Part shown: piece by piece, positions 7,964 to 16,002 of the stretch
Layout: every line of letters starts with the position of its first letter
Position numbering within the stretch: position 1 is the stretch's first letter
The notes under the pieces: model-generated
Told to the model about the DNA's origin: nothing
What the model saw: only the letters and a program-made list of their open reading frames with translations
Database searches by the model: none
From: Flavobacterium sp. Root901
Lineage (GTDB): Bacteria > Bacteroidota > Bacteroidia > Flavobacteriales > Flavobacteriaceae
NCBI RefSeq assembly: GCF_001429765.1
Contig: NZ_LMJB01000005.1
Location: forward strand, 374,549 to 438,548
Direction: 5' to 3'
Length of the DNA: 64,000 bases
Translations under genes and position numbers: made by a program

Positions 7964-9580
7964 TTTTAATGCTACGGAGTCACCATACAGCAGTTTATCC
8001 AAACGTTTGTCCCGGTCGTATACATCCGGATAAAAACCAATTTCACCTTCATCGTTTACCCAGGAGGTAAAATATCCTATATAAATTGGAATTTTATTTT
8101 TGAGCATACAAGTGGTTTCTTTTTCTCCGCTCATAGCATTATTAATCTTATCAACTGGCCAGTCCGGATTGTCTTTTAAAATTTCTAATGCCAGTTGTCT
8201 GGCCTCTTTTACATTTATACATCCATGACTGAAAATACGTTTTTCAAAATCAAACAAACTTTTTGCGGGCGTATCGTGCAAGTAAATATCATTTGGATTT
8301 GGAAACATAAATTTGACTAACCCTAAAGAATTGTCCGGTCCCGGTTTTTGTCTTACAGCACCTCCGTTCCACTCCATATTATGATCTGCGAGATAATTTT
8401 TGTCTTCGGCCATTTTGAGTTTTAATTCATTTTTAATGATGCTCGCAGGAACGTACCAATAGGGACTAAATACAATCCTGTCAATATTTCCGCTAAAGAT
8501 TACCGTTTCTGTCATTCTTGTTCCCACAAAAACATCCGAAACAAGATCATATTTTCCGTTCTTTACATAAATCAGCCTGAATGAGGGAATATTGACCATT
8601 ACATATTCGTCTGCTTTTGTCAGTTTGGTCGGGATCCATCTGCAGCGTTCCATATTCAGCATTATGGTCCGGATACGATTGGCAATTGGTTCATTCATCT
8701 GATCAATTTGCTCTTTTGTAAAAGTATAGTTCAATTTAAGTCCGTATCGCTTTTTATATTTTAAAACGGCGTCCATCATTTCCTGATCGTAATATTGACT
8801 TTTAGAATCTTCCTTTAAATCGCCAACTACAAACAAACGTTCTCTAATCTGCTGAATAACTTTTCCGCTGTCTAAAGGTTTTAAATCTTTGAAATTTGCA
8901 TCGTCAATCTCAATCTTTTTCCAAAGGCCGTTTTTTTCAATAGTCCGATATTTTTTTAAAACATCCTGAAGTTTATAATACTGACTAAACAGCAGATTTT
9001 CATCTTTGTTTAAACGATTTGGATCGCCCATTAAAGAGTCCAGAATTCGATCGTATGAAATTGTTTTGGTCGGAAGATACCATCCGATTTTTTTCAAAGT
9101 TTGTGCATCAACTCCTGAGTATACATTACTGGCATAAAACACGTACATGTTAGAAAGCAAAAGTTCAGTATCTGTCTGCGGAAGTTTATTTGAGACATTT
9201 TCGTTAAAAACATCATCGACCAAATCCATATACGGCATTTCGGCATTTATACCCTGCTCTTCCAAAAGACCAATTTTATGGTACAATAAAGCTCCAAATT
9301 CGCTGACACTTTTATCATCAAACCAAATTGTTTTATAATCTTTCTTTTTGTAAAGATCTTCAACATCTTTTTGATACGTTTTTAATTTCGGATACTTTTT
9401 GTAAAAATTCGTTATTGAAGCCGCATCGATTGTTCCTAAAACAAACCTGTTATTGAATTTAAAAACGGTTTCAGGTTCTAAATTTCCATTTTTAAATTTC
9501 GGCGTACCGCTTGCTGAATTAATAGAAAACATCAAGAAACAAGAAGCAGCAATTACTGTAAGAGAAGTAAAATTTCGCAT
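7961..9580 (-). CDS. Murein L,D-transpeptidase (YcbB/YkuD family)
   Basis: This periplasmic enzyme cross-links or trims peptidoglycan through a catalytic cysteine. The C-terminal YkuD domain carries HDTPAKSLF and the active-site SHGCINV at about residue 450, giving the His-Cys pair of the family. The upstream part (about 60-300) matches the helical scaffold and peptidoglycan-binding-like region of YcbB-type enzymes. I start it at the ATG at 9580 because MRNFTSLTVIAASCFLMFS is a good signal peptide. An in-frame ATG at 9664 would add 28 residues with another hydrophobic stretch, and a -7 box at 9705-9712 is compatible with either start. Length is normal for the large YcbB class. Confidence 0.9.
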   Translation of the reverse strand: MRNFTSLTVIAASCFLMFSINSASGTPKFKNGNLEPETVFKFNNRFVLGTIDAASITNFYKKYPKLKTYQKDVEDLYKKKDYKTIWFDDKSVSEFGALLYHKIGLLEEQGINAEMPYMDLVDDVFNENVSNKLPQTDTELLLSNMYVFYASNVYSGVDAQTLKKIGWYLPTKTISYDRILDSLMGDPNRLNKDENLLFSQYYKLQDVLKKYRTIEKNGLWKKIEIDDANFKDLKPLDSGKVIQQIRERLFVVGDLKEDSKSQYYDQEMMDAVLKYKKRYGLKLNYTFTKEQIDQMNEPIANRIRTIMLNMERCRWIPTKLTKADEYVMVNIPSFRLIYVKNGKYDLVSDVFVGTRMTETVIFSGNIDRIVFSPYWYVPASIIKNELKLKMAEDKNYLADHNMEWNGGAVRQKPGPDNSLGLVKFMFPNPNDIYLHDTPAKSLFDFEKRIFSHGCINVKEARQLALEILKDNPDWPVDKINNAMSGEKETTCMLKNKIPIYIGYFTSWVNDEGEIGFYPDVYDRDKRLDKLLYGDSVALK

Positions 9581-9998
9581 ATTTTTAAGCTTTAAATTTT
9601 GAAATAAAATCAATTTTAAAAAATATCGAAAACTCATAAAGAAGCTCCAAAAATAAGTCTTCATACTTTTTTGTACTATTTGGAAATCTTCGATTTAAGG
9701 CACTCAAATTTAATCAAGATAATTGACAATTCTTACATTTTCAGGTAAAATTTCATACAAATCAGAATGTTTTTATTTCACATTAAACGATCAAATAATA
9801 ACATTTCAAAATAACTCCGCCATATTGCAATACTTTTAAAAATCGTCATGCATCATTTTGACTAATCCCAATATCAATAAATACAATTTAAAAGAGTTTA
9901 AATCCAAACTTAATCTGTTATCTTTGCAGTCTGAAATCAGTTTAAATTAATATAGAAATTTTAAACCGGTTTCTTTCCATACATAATAGCACAATAAA
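9581..9998. other. Intergenic region upstream of two divergent genes
   Basis: This 418-base AT-rich gap separates the divergent L,D-transpeptidase and mrp genes. It holds a minus-strand TAnnTTTG box (9705-9712) and a plus-strand one (9919-9926). Apart from the possible N-terminal extension of the transpeptidase, I see no further gene or repeat. Confidence 0.6.
9919..9926 (+). promoter_or_regulatory. -7 box TATCTTTG for mrp
   Basis: An exact match to the Bacteroidetes -7 consensus TAnnTTTG, 72 bases before the mrp start codon. No clear -33 TTG is seen at the usual distance. Confidence 0.5.
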
Positions 9999-11129
9999 AT
10001 GAAATTAGATAGAAAAGAAATTCTTAAAGCTTTAGAAACAATCACTATAGCGGGAGAAGGAAAAAATATGGTAGAAAGCGGTGCAGTGGCTAATGTACTT
10101 ACTTTTGGCGACGAAGTTGTTGTCGATTTAGTATTGCACACACCGGCGATGCACATCAAAAAAAGAGCAGAAGACGATATTAAAAAAACCATTCATGAAT
10201 TAATATCTGCTGATGCAAAAATTAAGGTAAATATTAAAGTAGAAACTCCTGAAAAAGCCGAAATTAAAGGTCGTGCCATTCCGGGAATTAAAAATATTAT
10301 TGCTGTTGCTTCAGGAAAAGGAGGAGTTGGAAAATCGACTGTTACAGCAAATCTTGCCGTTACGCTTGCAAAAATGGGTTTTAAAGTCGGCGTTTTAGAT
10401 GCAGACGTTTATGGTCCGTCTATGCCGATTATGTTTGATGTTGAAAACGAGAAACCGGTTTCAATTACTGTTGATGGAAAGTCAAAAATGAAACCAATTG
10501 AAAGTTATGAAATTAAAATGCTTTCTATTGGATTTTTTACAGCACCAAGCCAGGCAGTAATCTGGAGAGGTCCAATGGCAGCAAAAGCATTAAACCAAAT
10601 GATTTTTGATGCAGATTGGGGAGAATTAGATTTCATGCTTTTAGATTTACCTCCGGGAACGGGAGATATCCATCTTTCAATAATGCAGTCCTTACCTATT
10701 ACAGGAGCTGTTGTAGTAAGTACACCGCAGGCTGTGGCTCTTGCCGATGCTAAAAAAGGTGTAGCAATGTTTATGCAGGACAATATTAATGTTCCTGTAT
10801 TAGGAATTATTGAAAACATGGCTTATTTTACACCTGAAGAACTTCCTGATAATAAATACTATATTTTTGGACAGGAAGGAGCAAAAAATCTTGCTGAGGA
10901 TTTAAACGTTCCATTTTTAGGAGAAGTTCCAATTGTACAATCTATTCGTGAAGCAGGAGATTACGGACGCCCGGCGGCTTTACAAACTGCATCGCCAATT
11001 GAAGCTGTTTTTGAAGAAATCACAAGAAATGTAGTTCAGGAAGTAGTAGCCAGAAATGAAAGCCTTCCGGCTACAGAAGCTATTAAAATTACCACAATGG
11101 CAGGATGCTCTGCAGTAAAGAAAAATTAA
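9999..11129 (+). CDS. mrp: Mrp/NBP35-type iron-sulfur carrier ATPase
   Basis: This 376-residue cytosolic P-loop ATPase is thought to carry and deliver Fe-S clusters. The N-terminal MIP18-like (DUF59) domain spans about 1-85. The deviant Walker A GKGGVGKS lies at about 106-113, with DADVYGPS (Switch I), LDLPPGTGD and the family motif IENMAYF. In many Mrp proteins IENM is followed by a CxxC that binds the cluster; here that stretch reads FTPEELPDNKYYIFG and has no cysteine. Only the late GCS near the C-terminus contains Cys. A NifU-like gene follows 75 bases downstream, which fits a cluster assembly role. Confidence 0.92.
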   Translation: MKLDRKEILKALETITIAGEGKNMVESGAVANVLTFGDEVVVDLVLHTPAMHIKKRAEDDIKKTIHELISADAKIKVNIKVETPEKAEIKGRAIPGIKNIIAVASGKGGVGKSTVTANLAVTLAKMGFKVGVLDADVYGPSMPIMFDVENEKPVSITVDGKSKMKPIESYEIKMLSIGFFTAPSQAVIWRGPMAAKALNQMIFDADWGELDFMLLDLPPGTGDIHLSIMQSLPITGAVVVSTPQAVALADAKKGVAMFMQDNINVPVLGIIENMAYFTPEELPDNKYYIFGQEGAKNLAEDLNVPFLGEVPIVQSIREAGDYGRPAALQTASPIEAVFEEITRNVVQEVVARNESLPATEAIKITTMAGCSAVKKN

Positions 11130-11154
11130 ATAATTAGATAATGAGATAATACGG

Positions 11155-11176
11155 CAATTAGGTAATTACCTAATTG
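11155..11176. repeat. Perfect 22-bp palindrome between mrp and nifU-like genes
   Basis: The half-site CAATTAGGTAA is followed directly by its exact reverse complement. It may form a hairpin in the mrp-nifU transcript or be an operator. Flanking AT-rich words (ATTAGATAATGAGATAAT) resemble the iterated words of the other intergenic repeats in this window. Confidence 0.6.
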
Positions 11177-11204
11177 GCACATTTTCACAATTGACACATT
11201 AATT

Positions 11205-11444
11205 ATGACAACAGAAGAATTAACAAATAATGTTTTATTGGCCTTAGATGAGATCAGGCCGTTCTTAAAGTCTGACGGCGGAGATATTTCGCTGATTTCT
11301 ATTGATGATGATAAACATGTCAAAGTTCGTCTGGAAGGCGCATGCATAAGCTGCAGCGTAAACCAGATGACACTTAAAGCCGGAGTTGAAACTACGATAA
11401 AAAAATATGCCCCGCAGATTGAAACTGTGGTCAATATTATGTAA
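11205..11444 (+). CDS. NifU-like C-terminal domain Fe-S scaffold
   Basis: The 79 residues match the stand-alone NifU/Nfu domain. The conserved CxxC is in GACISCSVNQMTLKAGVE; two monomers together hold one [4Fe-4S] cluster that is passed to target proteins. The N-terminal helix and IRPFLKSDGGDISLI segment are typical of the family. The gene sits 75 bases after mrp on the same strand, so the two Fe-S carriers are probably co-transcribed. Cytosolic; no signal peptide. Confidence 0.93.
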   Translation: MTTEELTNNVLLALDEIRPFLKSDGGDISLISIDDDKHVKVRLEGACISCSVNQMTLKAGVETTIKKYAPQIETVVNIM

Positions 11445-11628
11445 CAAAAAACCGGTATTTAGTATGCCCATTTGACTCATTTGAATTAACAAGAATAATA
11501 GGCCTTTAAGTGATAACCTTTGCAAAAATTCAATAAAGACACTGCTTTTTAATGGTTTTTTGAAGATTTCATAAAAAACAATATAAAGATTTAAGAGTTT
11601 CAGTTAACTAATTGTTACATTTTTAACT

Positions 11629-11636
11629 TAAATTTG
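11629..11636 (+). promoter_or_regulatory. -7 box TAAATTTG before the 158-residue secreted protein
   Basis: Matches TAnnTTTG, 25 bases before the start codon at 11662. A TTG is seen at 11612-11614 but only 14 bases upstream, shorter than the usual spacing of 17-23. Confidence 0.4.
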
Positions 11637-11661
11637 TGACATAACCCTTAATCTTATATTT

Positions 11662-12138
11662 ATGAAGAAGTTTTACACTCTATTTTTATTATTGTTTTTT
11701 GCGTCAGGGACTTACGCACAAATTAAAACAGTTGTTGTTGATAAAGCCTGGATAAGCGAGGCCGAAGAATGGTCAGATTTTACTTACTCAGGAAAAATTG
11801 TGTTTTCGATCAATCCGAATGACACACCTGGAACTTTAAGTATCGGGAATTATGATTTCCTGTATGATTTTGTTGATGGAAAAGGAAAATTTACAAACAA
11901 AGCCACATACAGTTCAGCTCAGTTTTTAAACCCAAGAAAGGTTTCTGCAACAACTGACAAACAAGGAGTTCTAAATTCGACTTATGAAGGTACATTGATT
12001 TTTCAGTCAGATAGAGATTATTATTCAGTAGTTGCAATTATTACAATTCTTGAAAAAAATGATTATGTTTTAGGTGTAAAGATGCGTCTTAAAGAAAGCA
12101 ATGGCAAAGAATACGCATTTAGCACTAAATCAAGTTAG
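11662..12138 (+). CDS. Secreted protein of unknown function
   Basis: The 158 residues begin with a clear type I signal peptide (MKKFYTLFLLLFFASGTYA, then Q at the mature N-terminus). The mature part is predicted mainly beta, with no cysteine, no membrane segment and no motif that I recognise. It probably resides in the periplasm or is attached to the envelope. It lies between the Fe-S genes and a ferredoxin on the same strand, but it has its own -7 box, so co-location need not mean shared function. Confidence 0.75.
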   Translation: MKKFYTLFLLLFFASGTYAQIKTVVVDKAWISEAEEWSDFTYSGKIVFSINPNDTPGTLSIGNYDFLYDFVDGKGKFTNKATYSSAQFLNPRKVSATTDKQGVLNSTYEGTLIFQSDRDYYSVVAIITILEKNDYVLGVKMRLKESNGKEYAFSTKSS

Positions 12139-12194
12139 TATAAATACAGGATTTTTTCACGTTATAAAATCCTACCAATAAATTCCCATAATAA

Positions 12195-12512
12195 ATGGAT
12201 GTATTAATAAAGATTAAAGATCGAGAAGGAGTTATACACGAATTACAGGCTCCGACTGATATGGCAATGAATATAATGGAGTTATGCAAAGCATACGAAC
12301 TTCCTGTTGAAGGAACCTGCGGAGGAATGGCAATGTGTGCTTCCTGCCAGTGTTATGTTCTAAATGATGTTGCATTACCAGAAATGGGAGATGAAGAAGA
12401 AGCTATGCTTTCGGAAGCGTTTTATGTTAAATCTAACAGCCGTTTAGGTTGTCAGATCCCAATTACTGAAGATTTAGAAGGGCTGGAATTAGAACTGGCT
12501 CCGGAATATTAA
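12195..12512 (+). CDS. [2Fe-2S] ferredoxin, adrenodoxin type
   Basis: This 105-residue electron carrier has cluster ligands C42, C48, C51 and C86 in CGGMAMCASC and LGCQIPI. The spacing C-x5-C-x2-C ... C is that of the adrenodoxin/ISC ferredoxin group, and an acidic patch MGDEEEAML lies where redox partners dock. An extra C53 directly follows the motif. It probably supplies electrons for Fe-S assembly or an oxygenase. It ends in a strong terminator, and its partner reductase is not in this window. Confidence 0.93.
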   Translation: MDVLIKIKDREGVIHELQAPTDMAMNIMELCKAYELPVEGTCGGMAMCASCQCYVLNDVALPEMGDEEEAMLSEAFYVKSNSRLGCQIPITEDLEGLELELAPEY

Positions 12513-12518
12513 AAATTA

Positions 12519-12554
12519 AAAAAAGGCGGGAATTATTTGTTTCCGCCTTTTTTT
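12519..12554. terminator. Terminator after the ferredoxin gene
   Basis: The stem AAAGGCGG (12522-12529) pairs with CCGCCTTT (12543-12550), followed by a T-tract. It is A-rich on the left, so it can also act for the opposite strand. Confidence 0.85.
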
Positions 12555-12649
12555 ATATATATTGAGTTCTTAAACCTATCAGCTTTATTCTAACAGATAT
12601 CTTTTTCAAAGTTTAAAACTTTGAAAAGATTTAGAGAAATAAAATGGTT

Positions 12650-13591
12650 TTAGAATTTACCTTCTTTAATTAATTCTCTTATGGCATCGTGTATATGAAA
12701 CTCTCTTAATGCTTCTCCCTTGTTTATATTTAACTGATTTAAAATAGAATCGAAAAATTGTTCCAGATCATCTGCCATTACATACATATCTTCTTCATCT
12801 CTTCCAAAATTAATAATCTGTCCTCTTTTTCCGTTTACATCCGGATCTAAATCCATACCTATATAATTTCCTCCATGATCAGAAAAAACCGGAATCCATT
12901 TATGATTAAAATATTTCTTTTTAATCGCATTTTCCGGAGTTGAAGTGAAATCAATATCTTCATCAAAATTGTAATTTTTTCTTTCCCATTCAAATATTCC
13001 AGTATTATAAAGCGTAAATTCTATTTTGTCCCAGTTATACGATTCATATTCTAATTCATGAAGTTCTCTAACTACATCTAAAAAAGAATTAAGATCAGAT
13101 ATCTTAAAAAATTCTTTTTCGCCTGAAGTGGTATTTTCATTCTCATACAATGCGGGACCGCTAATTGAATTTCCACTGCATGAAAACTTAACTTTAAACC
13201 AGTATTTATCTCTCGGAATGTCGTTAACACATATTGCTACAATTTTGTGCATTAAAGCGCCAGATACTTCTGGATCAGTTACTCTTTGTGGCTGCGGTTT
13301 AATTAAAGATCTGGCGAATTCTAAATCTTTAACAATAGAATCGCTGCTCATAAATGCATCTCCAAAAAATAATGGAAAACTATCACTTAGCTGACCATTG
13401 GCTTTTGTATATAATGTTTTAAAATGATCCGGAAGGATTTCTCCAGACAGTTCTTCAATATTCCTGATTTCTTCAGCAGTAATTGGTTTGTTTAATTCCC
13501 AAATAATCTCTTTTCTATCTTTATTTTCATCTATTGAAGGATTGTTAATTTGCCAATTTACAATAGAATCCCATTTTTCTAATATACTCAT
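12650..13591 (-). CDS. SMI1/KNR4 (SUKH) family protein
   Basis: The 313-residue cytosolic protein has a SUKH-1 core. The start ITAEEIRNIEELSGEILPDHFKTLY resembles the family's opening helix and LPxxFKxxY motif, followed by NGQLSD. The late segment has GMDLDPDVNGKRGQIINFG, the acidic loop that marks SMI1/KNR4 domains. In bacteria these proteins are mostly immunity factors against contact-dependent or polymorphic nuclease toxins. No toxin gene is adjacent. The next gene is also of an immunity-associated family. Confidence 0.85.
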   Translation of the reverse strand: MSILEKWDSIVNWQINNPSIDENKDRKEIIWELNKPITAEEIRNIEELSGEILPDHFKTLYTKANGQLSDSFPLFFGDAFMSSDSIVKDLEFARSLIKPQPQRVTDPEVSGALMHKIVAICVNDIPRDKYWFKVKFSCSGNSISGPALYENENTTSGEKEFFKISDLNSFLDVVRELHELEYESYNWDKIEFTLYNTGIFEWERKNYNFDEDIDFTSTPENAIKKKYFNHKWIPVFSDHGGNYIGMDLDPDVNGKRGQIINFGRDEEDMYVMADDLEQFFDSILNQLNINKGEALREFHIHDAIRELIKEGKF

Positions 13592-13656
13592 TTTTAATTT
13601 ATTTTAATGCCCCCCTTTCAGAATCACGTTTAATACATTGTATTTCAAAATATCTT

Positions 13657-14205
13657 TTATTTCCATTTCCAGTCTAACTCTGAAAGAAAATTAATTCCCG
13701 CTTTTTCAGCTATCATTTTTAATTCTGATCTTACATCTTCAATGTTACTCATTCCATATTTTGGAATCATAATACTCAGACGCGTTTTTAAGGCAATAAA
13801 AAAATAATCTGTGATTTCGCTTATATTTTCAATTGCAGAAAAATTTATTTCAGAATTTCCAATGCCTTCACTATAACCTTCAAATGCATTTTCTTTAAAA
13901 GTTATCGACGAAGTGAGTCCTATTCTGTTTTTAAAATTCTCTTTTACATATTTTGTAAAGACTCTCTCGTAATATTTTTTTAAATAAACAGGAAAGAGAA
14001 AAAAGCAGATAACACCTGATCCCGCAAAATAATACATCAAAACCCTATTTTGAGTAATATAAAATAGAAAACTTAATCCTAACAGCCCTATTAAAACAAA
14101 TAAGCGGCTTTTTTTTCGCTGATCCTTAATAAGTTTACTTTTTGACGCCAGATATAATTGCTGTTGTAAATAATCGTGTTCTGTTAAATTGTATTGTAGT
14201 TTCAT
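13657..14205 (-). CDS. YcxB-like membrane protein
   Basis: The 182 residues comprise a soluble start (1-30), two close transmembrane helices (about 32-72) and a C-terminal beta-rich cytosolic domain with FEGYSEGIGNSEINFSAIENI, typical of the YcxB-like domain. Members are widespread and uncharacterised, and some sit in toxin-immunity islands. It lies 65 bases upstream of the SUKH gene on the same strand, so both may be one transcription unit of orphan immunity type. Function is inferred only from context. Confidence 0.75.
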   Translation of the reverse strand: MKLQYNLTEHDYLQQQLYLASKSKLIKDQRKKSRLFVLIGLLGLSFLFYITQNRVLMYYFAGSGVICFFLFPVYLKKYYERVFTKYVKENFKNRIGLTSSITFKENAFEGYSEGIGNSEINFSAIENISEITDYFFIALKTRLSIMIPKYGMSNIEDVRSELKMIAEKAGINFLSELDWKWK

Positions 14206-14316
14206 ATAGTTTTAATTGTATCGACAAAGCTTTTATCAGGAGCAAAAATATCCGTAAAAACCTTTTTAAGAAGTCATAATCAGCCTTAAAACTATCAAAA
14301 TAAGCCATTTATAAAC

Positions 14317-14354
14317 ACAAAAAAACCGTAATACATTTCTGCATTACGGTTTTC
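14317..14354 (-). terminator. Terminator of asd
   Basis: The stem AAAACCGTAAT (14322-14332) pairs with ATTACGGTTTT (14343-14353). An A-run on the plus strand gives the U-tract for leftward transcripts. Confidence 0.8.
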
Positions 14355-14382
14355 TCTATAACAATTTTCTTTAATCTCTCAA

Positions 14383-15372
14383 TTATACCAAACCAGCTTT
14401 AATTAAATATTCAGCGATTTGGATCGTGTTTGTAGCAGCACCTTTTCTTAGGTTATCAGCAACGATCCACATGTTTAATGTATTTGGCTGGCTCTCGTCA
14501 CGACGGATTCTTCCAACAAAAACATCATTTTTACCTTCTGCATATAAAGGCATTGGATAAGTGAAAGTATCTAAGTTATCCTGAACCACTACTCCATCTG
14601 TATTGTGAAGAATTTCACGAACTTCGTTTACATCAAAATCGTTTGTAAACTCAACATTTACGGCTTCACTGTGTCCGCCTACAACCGGAACACGAACTGC
14701 GGTAGCTGTAACTCTAATGGTGTTATCACCCAGGATTTTTTGAGTTTCACGAACCAATTTCATTTCTTCTTTTGTGTATCCGTTTTCTTCAAAACTATCG
14801 CAGTGTGGAATCGCATTACGGTGAATTGGATATTTATAAGCCATATCGCCCTGAATTCCTGCGTATTCGTTTTCTAATTGTTTAACCGCTTTTACACCCG
14901 TTCCAGTAATCGATTGGTAAGTAGAAACAATGATTCTCTTAATGTTGTATTTTTTATGCAGAGGCGCCAAAGTCATTACCATTTGAATAGTAGAACAGTT
15001 TGGGTTTGCGATAATTTTATCTTCTCTTGTTAAAACATCAGCATTGATTTCCGGAACTACTAATTTTTTAGTCGGGTCCATTCTCCATGCAGAAGAGTTG
15101 TCGATAACAGTTGTTCCGGCAGCAGCAAATTTTGGCGCCCATTCTAATGAAGTATCACCGCCTGCAGAAAAAACAGCGATATCAGCTTTCATATCAACAG
15201 CAGTTTGTAAACCAACTACTTTATATTTGGTTCCTTTATATTCGATTTCTTTTCCTACTGATCTTTCAGATGCAACAGGAATTAATTCTGTAACAGGAAA
15301 ATTTCTTTCTGCTAATACTTTAAGCATTACTTCGCCAACCATTCCGGTAGCACCTACAACTGCAATTCTCAT
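14383..15372 (-). CDS. asd: Aspartate-semialdehyde dehydrogenase
   Basis: The enzyme reduces aspartyl phosphate to aspartate semialdehyde with NADPH, the branch point to lysine/diaminopimelate, threonine and methionine. The 329 residues begin with the Rossmann motif VGATGMVGEVML. The catalytic Cys126 is in NPNCSTIQMV, and the conserved VPVVGGHSEAVNVEF follows. Length and motifs are normal. It has its own promoter (15415-15444) and terminator, so it is a single-gene unit between mscL and the immunity-type pair. Confidence 0.96.
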   Translation of the reverse strand: MRIAVVGATGMVGEVMLKVLAERNFPVTELIPVASERSVGKEIEYKGTKYKVVGLQTAVDMKADIAVFSAGGDTSLEWAPKFAAAGTTVIDNSSAWRMDPTKKLVVPEINADVLTREDKIIANPNCSTIQMVMTLAPLHKKYNIKRIIVSTYQSITGTGVKAVKQLENEYAGIQGDMAYKYPIHRNAIPHCDSFEENGYTKEEMKLVRETQKILGDNTIRVTATAVRVPVVGGHSEAVNVEFTNDFDVNEVREILHNTDGVVVQDNLDTFTYPMPLYAEGKNDVFVGRIRRDESQPNTLNMWIVADNLRKGAATNTIQIAEYLIKAGLV

Positions 15373-15414
15373 TATTTATATTTTTAAATAGCTAATTATT
15401 CTAATTTTACTCTG

Positions 15415-15444
15415 CAAAAATAGTTATAATAAAAACGAAAACAA
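15415..15444 (-). promoter_or_regulatory. Promoter of asd
   Basis: On the minus strand, TATTTTTG (15415-15422) matches the -7 box TAnnTTTG, and TTG (15442-15444) stands 19 bases upstream, as expected for the -33 element. The gene starts at 15372. Confidence 0.65.
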
Positions 15445-15489
15445 TACGCTTCACAAAAAATAACAAAATGTTATAAATTAAACAATTTA

Positions 15490-15520
15490 TAAAAAAACCG
15501 CCTCAATCAAAAGGCGGTTA
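15490..15520 (-). terminator. Terminator of mscL
   Basis: The stem AACCGCCT (15496-15503) pairs with AGGCGGTT (15512-15519), with the U-tract encoded by the A-run at 15491-15497 on the plus strand. Confidence 0.8.
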
Positions 15521-15549
15521 AGTTAGACTTAGTGCAGCGGTATATTGTA

Positions 15550-15933
15550 TTATTGTTTATTTTTCAAAAGATCTCTAATCTGCGTAAGCAATTCTTCCTG
15601 AGTTGGTGCTGCTGGCTGATTCGGTGCCGGCTCTTCTTTCTTTTTAAGATTGTTTAATCCTTTAATAATCAGGAATAAAACGAATGCCACAATTATAAAG
15701 TTTATAACTGCCGAAAGAAACATTCCGTATTTTACACCGCCAAAGGCCGTAAGATCCTGAATTTTTTCTAAATGTGCTGCTTCCAGAGCTGGTTTTAATA
15801 CTAAAGGTGTAATTACGTCTTCGATAAATGAACTTACAATCTTACCAAAAGCAGCTCCAATAATTACAGCAACAGCAAGGTCAACTACATTGCCTTTCAT
15901 TGCAAATGCCTTAAATTCTGAAAAAAATCCCAT
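15550..15933 (-). CDS. mscL: Large-conductance mechanosensitive channel MscL
   Basis: This 127-residue inner-membrane channel opens under membrane tension to release solutes on osmotic downshock. The N-terminal amphipathic helix GFFSEFKAFAMKGNVVDLAV leads into the pore helix AVAVIIGAAFGKIVSSFIEDVI. A second helix (about 70-92) and a charged cytoplasmic helix ending LLTQIRDLLKNK follow. All are standard for MscL. It follows the murF-alr gene at a distance of 69 bases on the same strand but has its own terminator. Confidence 0.96.
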   Translation of the reverse strand: MGFFSEFKAFAMKGNVVDLAVAVIIGAAFGKIVSSFIEDVITPLVLKPALEAAHLEKIQDLTAFGGVKYGMFLSAVINFIIVAFVLFLIIKGLNNLKKKEEPAPNQPAAPTQEELLTQIRDLLKNKQ

Positions 15934-16002
15934 ATCTGATTTGTTTAGTTTTTAAATAAATGAATATCGAAAATACGTAATTTTCTTCATAATTCCTTAA
16001 TT

